From: Gaiella sp051003695
GTDB taxonomy: Bacteria; Actinomycetota; Thermoleophilia; Gaiellales; Gaiellaceae
NCBI GenBank assembly: GCA_051003695.1
Contig: JBPCLB010000176.1
Location: 1-6,917, forward strand
Length of the DNA: 6,917 nucleotides
Reading direction: 5' to 3'
The translations under genes and the position numbers were made by a program. This document shows positions 1-6,587 of this stretch, piece by piece. The notes beneath the pieces were generated by a model. The model saw nothing but the letters and a program-made list of their open reading frames with translations. It was not told where the DNA came from and searched no databases. Position 1 is the first letter of the stretch; every line of letters starts with the position of its first letter.

Positions 1-973
1 TCTGCAGCGGGTAGTGGGTGTCGCTTGCGAACACGAAGTTCGGCGACGCCGCGACGACATGCGCATTCGCGGCCGTCGCGACCCCGAGCTCGGCCCAGCT
101 CCCGATCACGCACCATTTGCCCGCGGCTTCGGCGAGCGCGGCGATGTGGCACGCACGCATCAGGCCACCGGCCTCGGAGGGATAGACGACGAGGACGTCG
201 CACGCGTCGGCCTTGATCAGCTCGAGCGCCGAGCGCAGGTTGGTGCACGCTTCGTCTGCCGCGATGGGGACGCCGACCGAGCGCCGCACCTGGGCGAGCC
301 CTTGCACGTCGAAGTCCGGGACAGGCTGCTCGACGTACTGCAGCTCGAAGCGCTCGAGCCCACGGATCCACTTGATCGCTGCGGGGACGCTCCAGATCAT
401 GTTCGCGTCGATGCGGAGCTTGACGTCGGTGCCGACGCGGTCGCGGATCGCGGCGATCGTGTCGTGATCCTCACCGAAGTCGCGGCCGACCTTGAGCTTC
501 AGCTCGGTGAACCCGGCGTCGACGAAGTCCGCTGCCTTCTGGGCATTCGTCTCGGGCTCGTCGATGAAGAGGTAGCCGACGACGGGCACCTCGTCCCGGC
601 AGAAGCCGCCCAGGAGCTCTGCGACCGGAGCTCCGAGTGCCTTGCCCTTGATGTCCAGCAGCGCCAGCTCGATGCCGGCGATCGCGTACGCGGCGATCGC
701 GCTCCAGTTGCGCGAGAACTCCTCCAGCCGGTGGACGAGCCATTCGGTGCGGAGCGGATCCTGCCCGATCAGGAACTGCGTGAACTCAGCGTCGATGATC
801 GCCCGGATCGTCGGGAGCGTCGGCCCGGGAGCCTCCCCGATCCCGACGATACCCTCATCGGTGTGAATCTCCAGCACGAGGCCGGACGCGGACAGCCGCG
901 TGCCACCGGGCCACTTCAGCGGCTCGCGCATGGGTGTCCGCACCGCAGTGGTTTGGATGCTCGTGATCCTCAC
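1..973 (-). CDS. Enolase-superfamily enzyme (mandelate racemase/muconate lactonizing type), 3' end cut off by window edge
   Basis: My translation of the minus strand is open from the GTG at 973 to the left edge, giving 324 residues of a family usually about 360-390 long; the C-terminus is missing. Residues 1-125 form the N-terminal capping domain and the rest is the TIM barrel. Visible landmarks are the K159-L-K161 pair, Asp189 (RIDAN), Glu215 (VEQP) and Asp240 (AADEA) as the three Mg2+ ligands, and Glu295 (GSWAELG). Such enzymes abstract the proton alpha to a carboxylate and then racemise, dehydrate or cycloisomerise the substrate in the cytosol. Where MLE and dipeptide epimerases carry a second catalytic lysine, 24 residues after the last metal Asp, this protein has Tyr264 (VVYPSEAGG), so the reaction cannot be named. 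The GTG gives the family-typical start MRITSIQ; an in-frame ATG at 1015 lies inside the promoter and operator. It diverges from the GntR operon. Family is sure, substrate unknown. Confidence 0.93.
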   Translation of the reverse strand, partial: MRITSIQTTAVRTPMREPLKWPGGTRLSASGLVLEIHTDEGIVGIGEAPGPTLPTIRAIIDAEFTQFLIGQDPLRTEWLVHRLEEFSRNWSAIAAYAIAGIELALLDIKGKALGAPVAELLGGFCRDEVPVVGYLFIDEPETNAQKAADFVDAGFTELKLKVGRDFGEDHDTIAAIRDRVGTDVKLRIDANMIWSVPAAIKWIRGLERFELQYVEQPVPDFDVQGLAQVRRSVGVPIAADEACTNLRSALELIKADACDVLVVYPSEAGGLMRACHIAALAEAAGKWCVIGSWAELGVATAANAHVVAASPNFVFASDTHYPLQ

Positions 974-982
974 CGGAGCGCT

Positions 983-1011
983 AGAGTAGGTGCGCGCTGG
1001 TCGATTGTCAA
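983..1011 (-). promoter_or_regulatory. Predicted promoter of the enolase-superfamily gene
   Basis: Read on the minus strand, a perfect TTGACA (-35; bases 1011 to 1006) is followed after 17 bases by TACTCT (-10; 988 to 983), which keeps the important TA at the front and T at the end. Transcription would begin about seven bases further on, near 976, only a few bases before the GTG at 973. The mRNA would be leaderless or nearly so, which is common in actinobacteria and agrees with the absence of a Shine-Dalgarno sequence. The -35 box lies inside the first ATTGTCAAC operator copy. Inferred from sequence only. Confidence 0.55.
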
Positions 1012-1015
1012 CCAT
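1004..1015. promoter_or_regulatory. Predicted GntR operator, imperfect copy
   Basis: The sequence ATTGTCAACCAT is an inverted repeat with one mismatch per arm pair (ATTGT against ACCAT). It repeats the first nine bases of the perfect site 18 bases to the right. It covers the -35 box of the minus-strand gene and the -35-like TTGTCA of the plus-strand gene, so a bound repressor would block both. It is assigned to the adjacent GntR/FCD regulator by position and by its likeness to known sites of that class. Confidence 0.6.
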
Positions 1016-1033
1016 TTCGTTATTGTCAACAAT
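1005..1033 (+). promoter_or_regulatory. Possible promoter of the GntR-led operon
   Basis: TTGTCA (1005-1010; one change from TTGACA) is followed by a 17-base spacer and AACAAT (1028-1033; four of six matches to TATAAT). Initiation near 1040 would leave a leader of only about 12 bases before the ATG at 1053. Both hexamers fall inside the two operator copies, which is what simple autorepression would need. The -10 match is mediocre, so another start point is possible. Confidence 0.4.
1022..1033. promoter_or_regulatory. Predicted GntR/FCD operator, perfect palindrome ATTGT-CA-ACAAT
   Basis: Two perfect 5-base arms flank a 2-base centre. Many FCD-type GntR repressors bind sites of the form TTGT-Nx-ACAA, and this one lies 20 bases before the start codon of such a regulator, in the only intergenic gap of the window. 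It overlaps the predicted plus-strand -10 box and lies just upstream of the minus-strand -35. Its centre is 18 bases from that of the imperfect copy, a little under two helical turns. Confidence 0.7.
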
Positions 1034-1052
1034 CACTGATGAGTGGCGCACA

Positions 1053-1790
1053 ATGACTGCTGAGCCCGCGGCTGCGCCCGACCCGGTCGTCGCCGACCGC
1101 CGCTCGGCGAAGGGCGCGGCCGGCCCGCGCGGGCAGCAGGTCGTCGAGACCCTGCGCACGGCGATCTTCACGGGTCGTTTCGAGCCGGGCGAACGGCTGA
1201 TCGAGGCGACGCTCTCGAGCGAGCTCGGAACGAGCCGGGGCCCGGTGCGCGAAGCGCTGCGGCAGCTCGAGAACGAGGGGCTCGTGATGTCGATTCCGTA
1301 CCGGGGCGCCGTCGTGCTCGGCGTCTCGGACGAAGAGGTCCAAGAGGTGTTGATTCCGATCCGGCTGACGCTCGAGCGCTACAGCTTCCTGCACGCGCTC
1401 GACCGGCTGGGCGAGGGCGACTTCGCCGAGCTGGGCAAACAGATCTGGCTGATGGAGCAAGCCGCGCGCTCGGACGACCTGCTCAAGGTCGTCGAGGCCG
1501 ACCTCCGCTTTCACGACATCGTGATCTCGAGCTCGGGTCAGATTCACACCGTGCAGATCTGGCGCAGCATCTGGCCGAGGATCCGCGCGTATTTCTTCCG
1601 GTACGGCCGCGGCAAGAGCCTCGAGACGATGGTCGAGGAGCATCGCGAGCTCCTGGCCGCTCTCCAGACCCGCGAGCCCGCGATCGTACTCGGGGTGCTC
1701 GAGGGACACATCGCGGTTCCGAGTCCCGACGCCGTCCAACGGCCGGGGTCGGTCCCGGAGGCCGAGACCCCGGCGCGAAAGGCTCGCTGA
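1053..1790 (+). CDS. GntR-family transcriptional regulator with FCD ligand-binding domain
   Basis: This 245-residue protein has an N-terminal winged helix-turn-helix at about residues 26-95. The signature is clear: the GRFEPGERLIE turn, the recognition region around TSRGPVREALRQLENEGLV, and a wing ending near GAVVL. The C-terminal FCD helical domain carries the usual metal/ligand residues Asp150-x3-His154, His197 (EEHREL) and His219 (EGHI). FCD regulators typically bind a carboxylate metabolite, often metal-coordinated, and let go of or change grip on DNA. I chose the ATG at 1053 because the frame's longer start at 990 would put the operators inside the coding region and add a stretch that does not look like the family. 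Residues 1-25 are a disordered Ala/Pro-rich lead, and after His219 the tail is Pro-rich rather than the usual last helix. It heads the operon and abuts the next gene, TGA directly before GTG. It probably represses itself, the operon and the divergent enzyme. The ligand is unknown. Confidence 0.92.
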   Translation: MTAEPAAAPDPVVADRRSAKGAAGPRGQQVVETLRTAIFTGRFEPGERLIEATLSSELGTSRGPVREALRQLENEGLVMSIPYRGAVVLGVSDEEVQEVLIPIRLTLERYSFLHALDRLGEGDFAELGKQIWLMEQAARSDDLLKVVEADLRFHDIVISSSGQIHTVQIWRSIWPRIRAYFFRYGRGKSLETMVEEHRELLAALQTREPAIVLGVLEGHIAVPSPDAVQRPGSVPEAETPARKAR

Positions 1791-2789
1791 GTGGCGCTCC
1801 TCAGAGTCGAGAACCTGCGCACCTGGTTTGCGACCCCGCGCGGCACACTGCGCGCCGTCGACGGGATCGACTTCGAGATCGCGCTCGGTGGAACGCTCGG
1901 CGTCGTCGGCGAGTCGGGGAGCGGTAAGTCCGTCACCGCTCTCTCCGTGATGCGCCTGGTCGACCGGCCGGGACGCGTGATCGACGGCACGCGGATCCAC
2001 TTCGACGGCCGCGAGCTGACCGAGCTCGACGAGCAGGCGATGGAGAAGGTGCGCGGCAACGACATCTCGATGATCTTCCAGGAGCCGATGACCTCGTTGA
2101 ACCCGGTGTTCACGGTCGGCAACCAGATCGCGGAGGCCGTCAGGCTCCACCAGCAGCTCGGGGCGAAGGATGCGGCCGAGCGGGCCGTCGAGATGATGCG
2201 CCTCGTCGGGATCCCTTCGGCCGAGCGGCGGGTGCACGACTACCCGCACCAGATGTCGGGCGGGATGCGCCAGCGGGTGATGATCGCGATGGCACTCAGC
2301 TGCAACCCGAAGCTGCTGATCGCGGACGAGCCGACCACCGCCCTCGACGCGACCGTGCAGGCGCAGATCCTCGAGTTGATGAGCGAGCTGCGCGAGCGGC
2401 TCGGGATGTCGATCCTGCTGATCACCCACGACCTCGGCGTGATCGCCGAGATGGTCGACGAGGTGGCTGTGATGTACGCGGGCCGGATCGTCGAGCGCGG
2501 CCCCGTCGCGGACGTGTTCGCGAGCCCGCAGCATCCGTACACCGAGGCGCTGCTGCAGTCGATCCCACTCCTCGGGATGCGCTACACGACGCCGCTGAAG
2601 GCGATCCGCGGCACCGTCCCGAGCCCGCTCGACTGGCCCGCCGGCTGCCGCTTCGCCCCTCGGTGCGACTACGCCTTCGACCGCTGCTCGAGCGACCCGC
2701 CGCTCTTCGACGTGGGCGCGCAGAAATCGGCCTGCTGGCTCTGCGAGAGCGGCAGACGGGTGCCGGGAACGGTGCGGGCGGCATCGTGA
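1791..2789 (+). CDS. Oligopeptide/dipeptide-type ABC transporter ATP-binding protein (OppD/DppD type)
   Basis: This 332-residue protein is one of the two ATPases of a peptide/nickel-family importer and works at the inner face of the membrane. Walker A is GESGSGKS (40-47), the Q-loop Gln97 lies in MIFQEPMTSLNP, the ABC signature is MSGGMRQR (155-162), Walker B is LLIADE (175-180), and the H-loop is His213. The C-terminal oligopeptide-transporter extension follows, from about HPYTEALL (248) to the end. It holds Cys286, Cys292, Cys299 and Cys315, the cysteine pattern linked to an iron-sulfur cluster in some OppD proteins. The GTG at 1791 gives MALLRVENL, a normal family start, with GAAAGG (1777-1782) eight bases upstream as a fair ribosome-binding site. 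Its stop overlaps the start of the partner ATPase. Pairing with an OppF-type protein supports peptide-like cargo, but this family also imports glycosides, opines and nickel. No permease or binding protein is in view. Confidence 0.95.
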   Translation: MALLRVENLRTWFATPRGTLRAVDGIDFEIALGGTLGVVGESGSGKSVTALSVMRLVDRPGRVIDGTRIHFDGRELTELDEQAMEKVRGNDISMIFQEPMTSLNPVFTVGNQIAEAVRLHQQLGAKDAAERAVEMMRLVGIPSAERRVHDYPHQMSGGMRQRVMIAMALSCNPKLLIADEPTTALDATVQAQILELMSELRERLGMSILLITHDLGVIAEMVDEVAVMYAGRIVERGPVADVFASPQHPYTEALLQSIPLLGMRYTTPLKAIRGTVPSPLDWPAGCRFAPRCDYAFDRCSSDPPLFDVGAQKSACWLCESGRRVPGTVRAAS

Positions 2790-3814
2790 GCGAGGCGGAC
2801 GCGCACCTGCTACTCCGGGCGCGAGGAGTGAAAAAGCACTTTCCGGTGCGCAAGGGGGTGCTCAAGCGCACCGTCGCCACGTTGCAGGCGGTCGACGGCG
2901 TCGACCTCGACGTCTATCGCGGCGAGACGGTCGGGCTCGTCGGCGAGTCCGGCTGCGGGAAGTCCACGCTGGGACGCACCCTGCTGCGGCTGGTCGAGCC
3001 CACCGCGGGGGAGATCAGGTTCGAGGACGTGGACGTGACGAGATTGAAGAGTCGTGGCCTGAAGGCATTTCGACGGGACGTGCAGATCGTCTTTCAAGAT
3101 TCGGTCGGCTCGCTCGACCCGAGGATGAACGTGGGCACCATTGTCGCGGAGGGCCTTCGCATCCACGGGATCGGCGACCGTGCGACGCGCAAACGGCTCG
3201 TCCTCGACGTGCTCGAGCGGGTCGGGCTCAGCGCGGAGGCGGTCGAGCGGTACCCGCACCAGTTCAGCGGGGGCCAGCGGCAGCGGATCGGACTCGCCCG
3301 GGCCCTCGTCTTGCAACCCAAGTTCATCGTCGCGGACGAGCCGGTGTCGGCACTCGACGTCTCGATTCAGTCGCAGGTGCTCAACCTCCTCGTCGAGCTG
3401 AAACAGGAGTTCGACCTCACCTACCTCTTCGTCGCCCACGACCTCGCCGTCGTGGGCTACATCTCCGATCGGATCGCCGTGATGTATCTCGGCAAGATCG
3501 TCGAGCTCGCCGACGCAGAGGATCTCTTCCGCCGGCCGCTCCATCCCTATACGCAGGCGCTCCTCTCCGCCAATCCGGAACCCGTGCCTGGGCAGAAGCG
3601 CCGGCGGATCGTGCTGACGGGCGACGTTCCCAGCCCGATCGACCCACCGTCCGGTTGCCGCTTCCGGACGCGCTGCCCGATCGCGCAGCAGATCTGCGCC
3701 GAGGTCGAGCCGCCGCTCGAGGATCACGGGAACGCACACACGGCCGCGTGCCACTTCGCAGGCACTGCTGTGCCCGAGACGCCTCCGCTCATCGATCAAC
3801 AAGTTGGCCCATGA
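2786..3814 (+). CDS. Oligopeptide/dipeptide-type ABC transporter ATP-binding protein (OppF/DppF type)
   Basis: This is the second, 342-residue ATPase of the presumed heterodimer. Walker A is GESGCGKS (53-60), the Q-loop Gln104 lies in IVFQDSVGSLDP, the signature is SGGQRQR (161-167), Walker B is IVADE (181-185), and the H-loop is His218. The start KKHFPVRKGVLKR, with TVATLQAVDGVDLDV after it, is the usual OppF/DppF opening, which separates it from the OppD-type neighbour. The C-terminal extension has Cys291, Cys297, Cys304 and Cys322. I chose the GTG at 2786, which shares GTGA with the upstream stop; the frame is open further upstream (to 2663), but that part runs inside the previous gene and encodes nothing family-like. 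No convincing Shine-Dalgarno sequence is present, so translation is probably coupled to the gene before. The end shares ATGA with the hydrolase gene. The cargo is inferred only from neighbours. Confidence 0.95.
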   Translation: MSEADAHLLLRARGVKKHFPVRKGVLKRTVATLQAVDGVDLDVYRGETVGLVGESGCGKSTLGRTLLRLVEPTAGEIRFEDVDVTRLKSRGLKAFRRDVQIVFQDSVGSLDPRMNVGTIVAEGLRIHGIGDRATRKRLVLDVLERVGLSAEAVERYPHQFSGGQRQRIGLARALVLQPKFIVADEPVSALDVSIQSQVLNLLVELKQEFDLTYLFVAHDLAVVGYISDRIAVMYLGKIVELADAEDLFRRPLHPYTQALLSANPEPVPGQKRRRIVLTGDVPSPIDPPSGCRFRTRCPIAQQICAEVEPPLEDHGNAHTAACHFAGTAVPETPPLIDQQVGP

Positions 3815-5490
3815 GCTCGGCCTCGGCGCCGACACACGACATACGCCTCCTCCACGACTGCCGCGTGCCGATGCGCGACGGGATCTCGCTGTCGGCCGAC
3901 GTCTACCTCCCACTCGGCGCACAGGGGCTCCCGACGATCGTCCAGTGGACGCCGTACGAGTCGACCCGCGAGCGGTTCGTCTCGTGGGGCGTCTGGTTCG
4001 CGCAGCGGGGGTACGCGGCCGTCGTCGTCGACGTGCGCGGCCGGTACGAGTCGGAGGGGACGTTCACCGCCTGGGAGCACGACGGGCGTGACGCACACGA
4101 CACCTTGACGTGGGCTGCGGGCGAGCAGTGGTCGAACGGCCGGATCGGCACCTGGGGCCGGAGCTACGGCGGTCTCGTGCAGTGGCAGCTCGCGCACCTC
4201 GGCCACCCGAACCTCGCCTGCATCGCGCCGCAGGTGATCCACGACGACTACTTCTGGGACGGGTACTGGACGGGCGGTGCGTTCCAGCTCGCGCTCACCC
4301 TCGGCGCGGCGGCGCTCTGGTCGAGCGCGCTCGCGCTGATCACCGGCCCGAGCGCCCGCGATCTTGTGCTCTCCGACCGCGTGCTGGCACACCTCCCGCT
4401 CATCGAGCTCGACGAGGTGACGATCGGCCGCCGGGTCGACTACTGGCGGCTCTGGTGGGAGCATCAGGTGAACGACGACTACTGGCAGGGCTTCCGTCAC
4501 CGGCCCGAGCGCGTCGACGTGCCGATCTTCCAGCAGGGCGGCTGGTTCGACCCGTACTCCGGCTCGCATCTCCGCTCGTTCGCGGCGATCGGCACGCGTG
4601 TCCCGAACCGCGTCCTCGTCGGCCCCTGGTCACACGAGGAGGATGTGGAGACGTTCGGGGGAGACGTCGATCTCTCGCCCGCGGTGACCGTGATCCGCGA
4701 CCACGAGCTTGCGTTCTACGACCGCTTTCTCCGCGACGAGGCGAACGGGTGGGACGACCGCCCGGCGGCCGAGCTCTACGTGATCGGCCGCGACGGCTGG
4801 CGCGGCGAGGACGAGTGGCCGCTCCCGGGCACGACCTTCACACCGTTCCATCTGAGACAGGGCGGCGCTCTCTCGCTCGGCGAGCCCACTGCGGACGAGC
4901 CGGCCGATCGCTACGCGTACGACCCGACCGACCCGGTGCCGACGGTCGGGGGGGTCAGCTCGGTGCTGACGATGACGCAGGGTGCCGAGACCCCGGTGCG
5001 GCCCGGCCCGCTCGACCAGCGTGTGCTCGAGGCCCGCGACGACGTGCTGGTCTACACGACACAGCCGCTCGAGGATGACCTCGAGGCGATCGGCCCGGTC
5101 GAAGCCGTGCTCTACGCCGTGTCGTCCGCCCGCGACACCGACTTCCTCGTGCGGGTGTGCGACGTCCATCCCGACGGCCGCTCGATCGTCCTCACCGAGG
5201 GAATCGTCCGCGCGCGCTATCGCGGCAGCGTCGAGGGCGAGTCCGTGGAGCTGCTCGAGCCGAACGAGGTGGCCGAGTACCGCATCCGCTGCTACCCGAT
5301 CGCAAACCTCTTCCGCCGCGGCCACCGCATCCGGGTCGACGTCACGAGCTCGAGCTTTCCGCGCTTCTCGCGCAACCTCAACACGGGCGAGGACGTGGGG
5401 ACGAGCACGCGCATGCAGATCGCGCGCCAGAGCGTGCTCCACACGCCGCGGTACCCCTCGCACGTCGTGCTCCCCGTCGTGCCGTCGTGA
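3811..5490 (+). CDS. CocE/NonD-type alpha/beta hydrolase (peptidase family S15, X-Pro dipeptidyl-peptidase-like)
   Basis: This 559-residue protein is close in length to Rhodococcus cocaine esterase. An alpha/beta-hydrolase domain holds the nucleophile Ser118 in GRSYGG, the acid Asp247 in GWFDPY and the base His275 in GPWSHE, so the triad is intact and spaced as in CocE. Tyr49 in WTPYE matches the family's oxyanion-hole tyrosine. Residues of about 140-240 form the inserted helical cap. From about 375 to the end is the C-terminal jelly-roll domain, including VLVYTTQPL, the TDFLVRVCDVHPDG stretch and RIRVDVTSSSFPRFSRN. Relatives cleave esters, beta-lactam side chains or X-Pro peptides; the substrate class here is open. 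There is no signal peptide, so it acts in the cytosol, after import. The ATG at 3811 overlaps the upstream stop as ATGA; the open frame back to 3655 lies inside the ABC gene. Its place behind an importer suggests it opens the imported compound. Confidence 0.94.
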   Translation: MSSASAPTHDIRLLHDCRVPMRDGISLSADVYLPLGAQGLPTIVQWTPYESTRERFVSWGVWFAQRGYAAVVVDVRGRYESEGTFTAWEHDGRDAHDTLTWAAGEQWSNGRIGTWGRSYGGLVQWQLAHLGHPNLACIAPQVIHDDYFWDGYWTGGAFQLALTLGAAALWSSALALITGPSARDLVLSDRVLAHLPLIELDEVTIGRRVDYWRLWWEHQVNDDYWQGFRHRPERVDVPIFQQGGWFDPYSGSHLRSFAAIGTRVPNRVLVGPWSHEEDVETFGGDVDLSPAVTVIRDHELAFYDRFLRDEANGWDDRPAAELYVIGRDGWRGEDEWPLPGTTFTPFHLRQGGALSLGEPTADEPADRYAYDPTDPVPTVGGVSSVLTMTQGAETPVRPGPLDQRVLEARDDVLVYTTQPLEDDLEAIGPVEAVLYAVSSARDTDFLVRVCDVHPDGRSIVLTEGIVRARYRGSVEGESVELLEPNEVAEYRIRCYPIANLFRRGHRIRVDVTSSSFPRFSRNLNTGEDVGTSTRMQIARQSVLHTPRYPSHVVLPVVPS

Positions 5491-6587
5491 CCGGCGGGCG
5501 CTTCCCGACCCACGAGGCGGAGGAGCGATTGCAAGCCGCTCGGGAACGCGGCGTCGAGTCTGTACGGCTCCACGGGACACCCGCGCCACCGCTTCCGGGT
5601 CACGTCGTCGAGGCGGTCGCAGCGGCGCTCGCGCGCATGACGCCGGCTCCGCCTCCGCGCGGTCTGTCCGAGCTGCGCTCGCTGCTTGCGGAGGTGGTCG
5701 GTCGTACCGGCCGAGCGGTCGACCCCGAGCACGAGCTCGTCGTCACGAACGGCGCCATGCACGCGCTCGCGCTCGTCTTCCGAGCGCTGCTCGAGCCCGG
5801 TGACGAGGTCGTCGTTCCCGCGCCGTGCTTCTTCTTCTCCGGGCCGATCCTTGCCCCCGGTGGACGACCGGTCTACGTGGGCTCGACGGCCGAGCAGGGG
5901 TGGGGCTGGGATCCGGCGGCGATCGAGAGGGCTGTCGGGCCTCGGACGAAGGCCCTGCTCCTCTGCAACCCCGGCAACCCTACGGGACACGTCCCCGGCC
6001 CGGAAGAGGTCGAGGCGGTTGCGGCGGTTGCACGGCGCCACGACATCGTGCTCGTCGCAGACGAGGCGTACGAGGCCTCGCTCTGGGAGGCGACGTTGCA
6101 CTCGGCGTTCCCGCTGGTCGAGCAGGCGCTCCTCGTGCGGAGCCTCGGCAAGAGCCTCTCGATGCCGCACCTGCGGCTCGGGCTGGTCGCCGGCCCGCGT
6201 CCCCTCGTCGACCGTGTCGCCACGGCCCTCGAATGGGACGTGCTCCGCGTCGGGGTCGCGCCCCAGGCGGCCGCCGTCGCGATCCTCGAGGGGCCGCAGG
6301 AATGGCTCCGCGAAGTGCATGCGACGCTTGCTGCCGACCGGGAGGCAGCGCTCGCGGCCGTCGACGGGCGGCTCGCGGTCGTGCCGCCGCGGGGCGGGCC
6401 GTTCCTCTTCGTCTCGAGCGGTGAGGACGGATTGGGGGACGCGCTCGTCGAGGCGGGTCTCCCAGTCGTGGACGGTCGTCACTTCCAGGCACCGGGCTGG
6501 GCGCGACTCCCGGTCGGCGGCGCCTCGAGTGAGGCGGACGCGCTCGAGCGGGCGCTCGACGCGAGCTTCCCGCGACGTACCGCCTGA
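5487..6587 (+). CDS. Pyridoxal-phosphate-dependent aminotransferase, class I/II (fold type I)
   Basis: This 366-residue protein has the class I/II landmarks in order: VVTNGAMHAL (85-94, cofactor phosphate loop), PAPCFFF (111-117, ring stacking), NPGNPTG (161-167), ADEAYE (191-196, Asp192 to the pyridine nitrogen and Tyr195 to O3'), the Schiff-base lysine Lys222 in RSLGKSLSMPHLRLG, Arg230, and a C-terminal Arg340 in GWARLPVGG that fits the carboxylate-binding arginine. It would move an amino group between an amino acid and a 2-oxo acid in the cytosol. The region where relatives usually have a Tyr before the conserved Gly (Y-x-G, near residue 55-60) is instead a Pro run, TPAPPPRG, so one phosphate contact from the partner subunit may be lost. 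The GTG at 5487 overlaps the hydrolase stop as GTGA and has no Shine-Dalgarno sequence; the frame upstream is a shadow of the hydrolase gene. It may take an amino acid freed by the hydrolase. A C-S lyase or decarboxylase of the same fold cannot be ruled out. Confidence 0.92.
   Translation: MTGGRFPTHEAEERLQAARERGVESVRLHGTPAPPLPGHVVEAVAAALARMTPAPPPRGLSELRSLLAEVVGRTGRAVDPEHELVVTNGAMHALALVFRALLEPGDEVVVPAPCFFFSGPILAPGGRPVYVGSTAEQGWGWDPAAIERAVGPRTKALLLCNPGNPTGHVPGPEEVEAVAAVARRHDIVLVADEAYEASLWEATLHSAFPLVEQALLVRSLGKSLSMPHLRLGLVAGPRPLVDRVATALEWDVLRVGVAPQAAAVAILEGPQEWLREVHATLAADREAALAAVDGRLAVVPPRGGPFLFVSSGEDGLGDALVEAGLPVVDGRHFQAPGWARLPVGGASSEADALERALDASFPRRTA

Noticed and set aside
974..1015. A longer enolase-superfamily protein starting at the in-frame ATG at 1015
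   Set aside because: The family start MRITSIQ begins at the GTG at 973, and the ATG lies within the operator and upstream of the predicted -10 box.
14..1039. A 341-codon plus-strand frame over the enolase-superfamily gene
   Set aside because: The opposite strand encodes an unmistakable enolase-superfamily protein; this frame is its shadow and would run through the promoter and operators.
990..1052. A longer N-terminus for the GntR regulator starting at 990
   Set aside because: It would place both operator copies and the promoter candidates inside the coding region and adds non-family sequence; the ATG at 1053 fits better.
1026..2534. A 502-codon open frame on the minus strand opposite the regulator and first ATPase
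   Set aside because: It is Arg/Asp/His-rich, spans two well-supported genes and matches no family I recognise; long antisense frames are expected in high-GC DNA with GC-rich third positions.
1791..3814. The two ABC genes as a recent tandem duplication
   Set aside because: They share only the motifs common to the family and differ at the N-terminus and elsewhere as OppD- and OppF-type proteins normally do.
2810..3922. A 370-codon minus-strand frame opposite the OppF-type gene
   Set aside because: Same compositional pattern (L/E/D/R/V-rich mirror of the coding strand), and the plus-strand gene carries all ABC motifs.
5292..6482. A 396-codon minus-strand frame opposite the aminotransferase
   Set aside because: Mirror of a gene with a complete set of PLP-enzyme motifs; it has no recognisable domain of its own.
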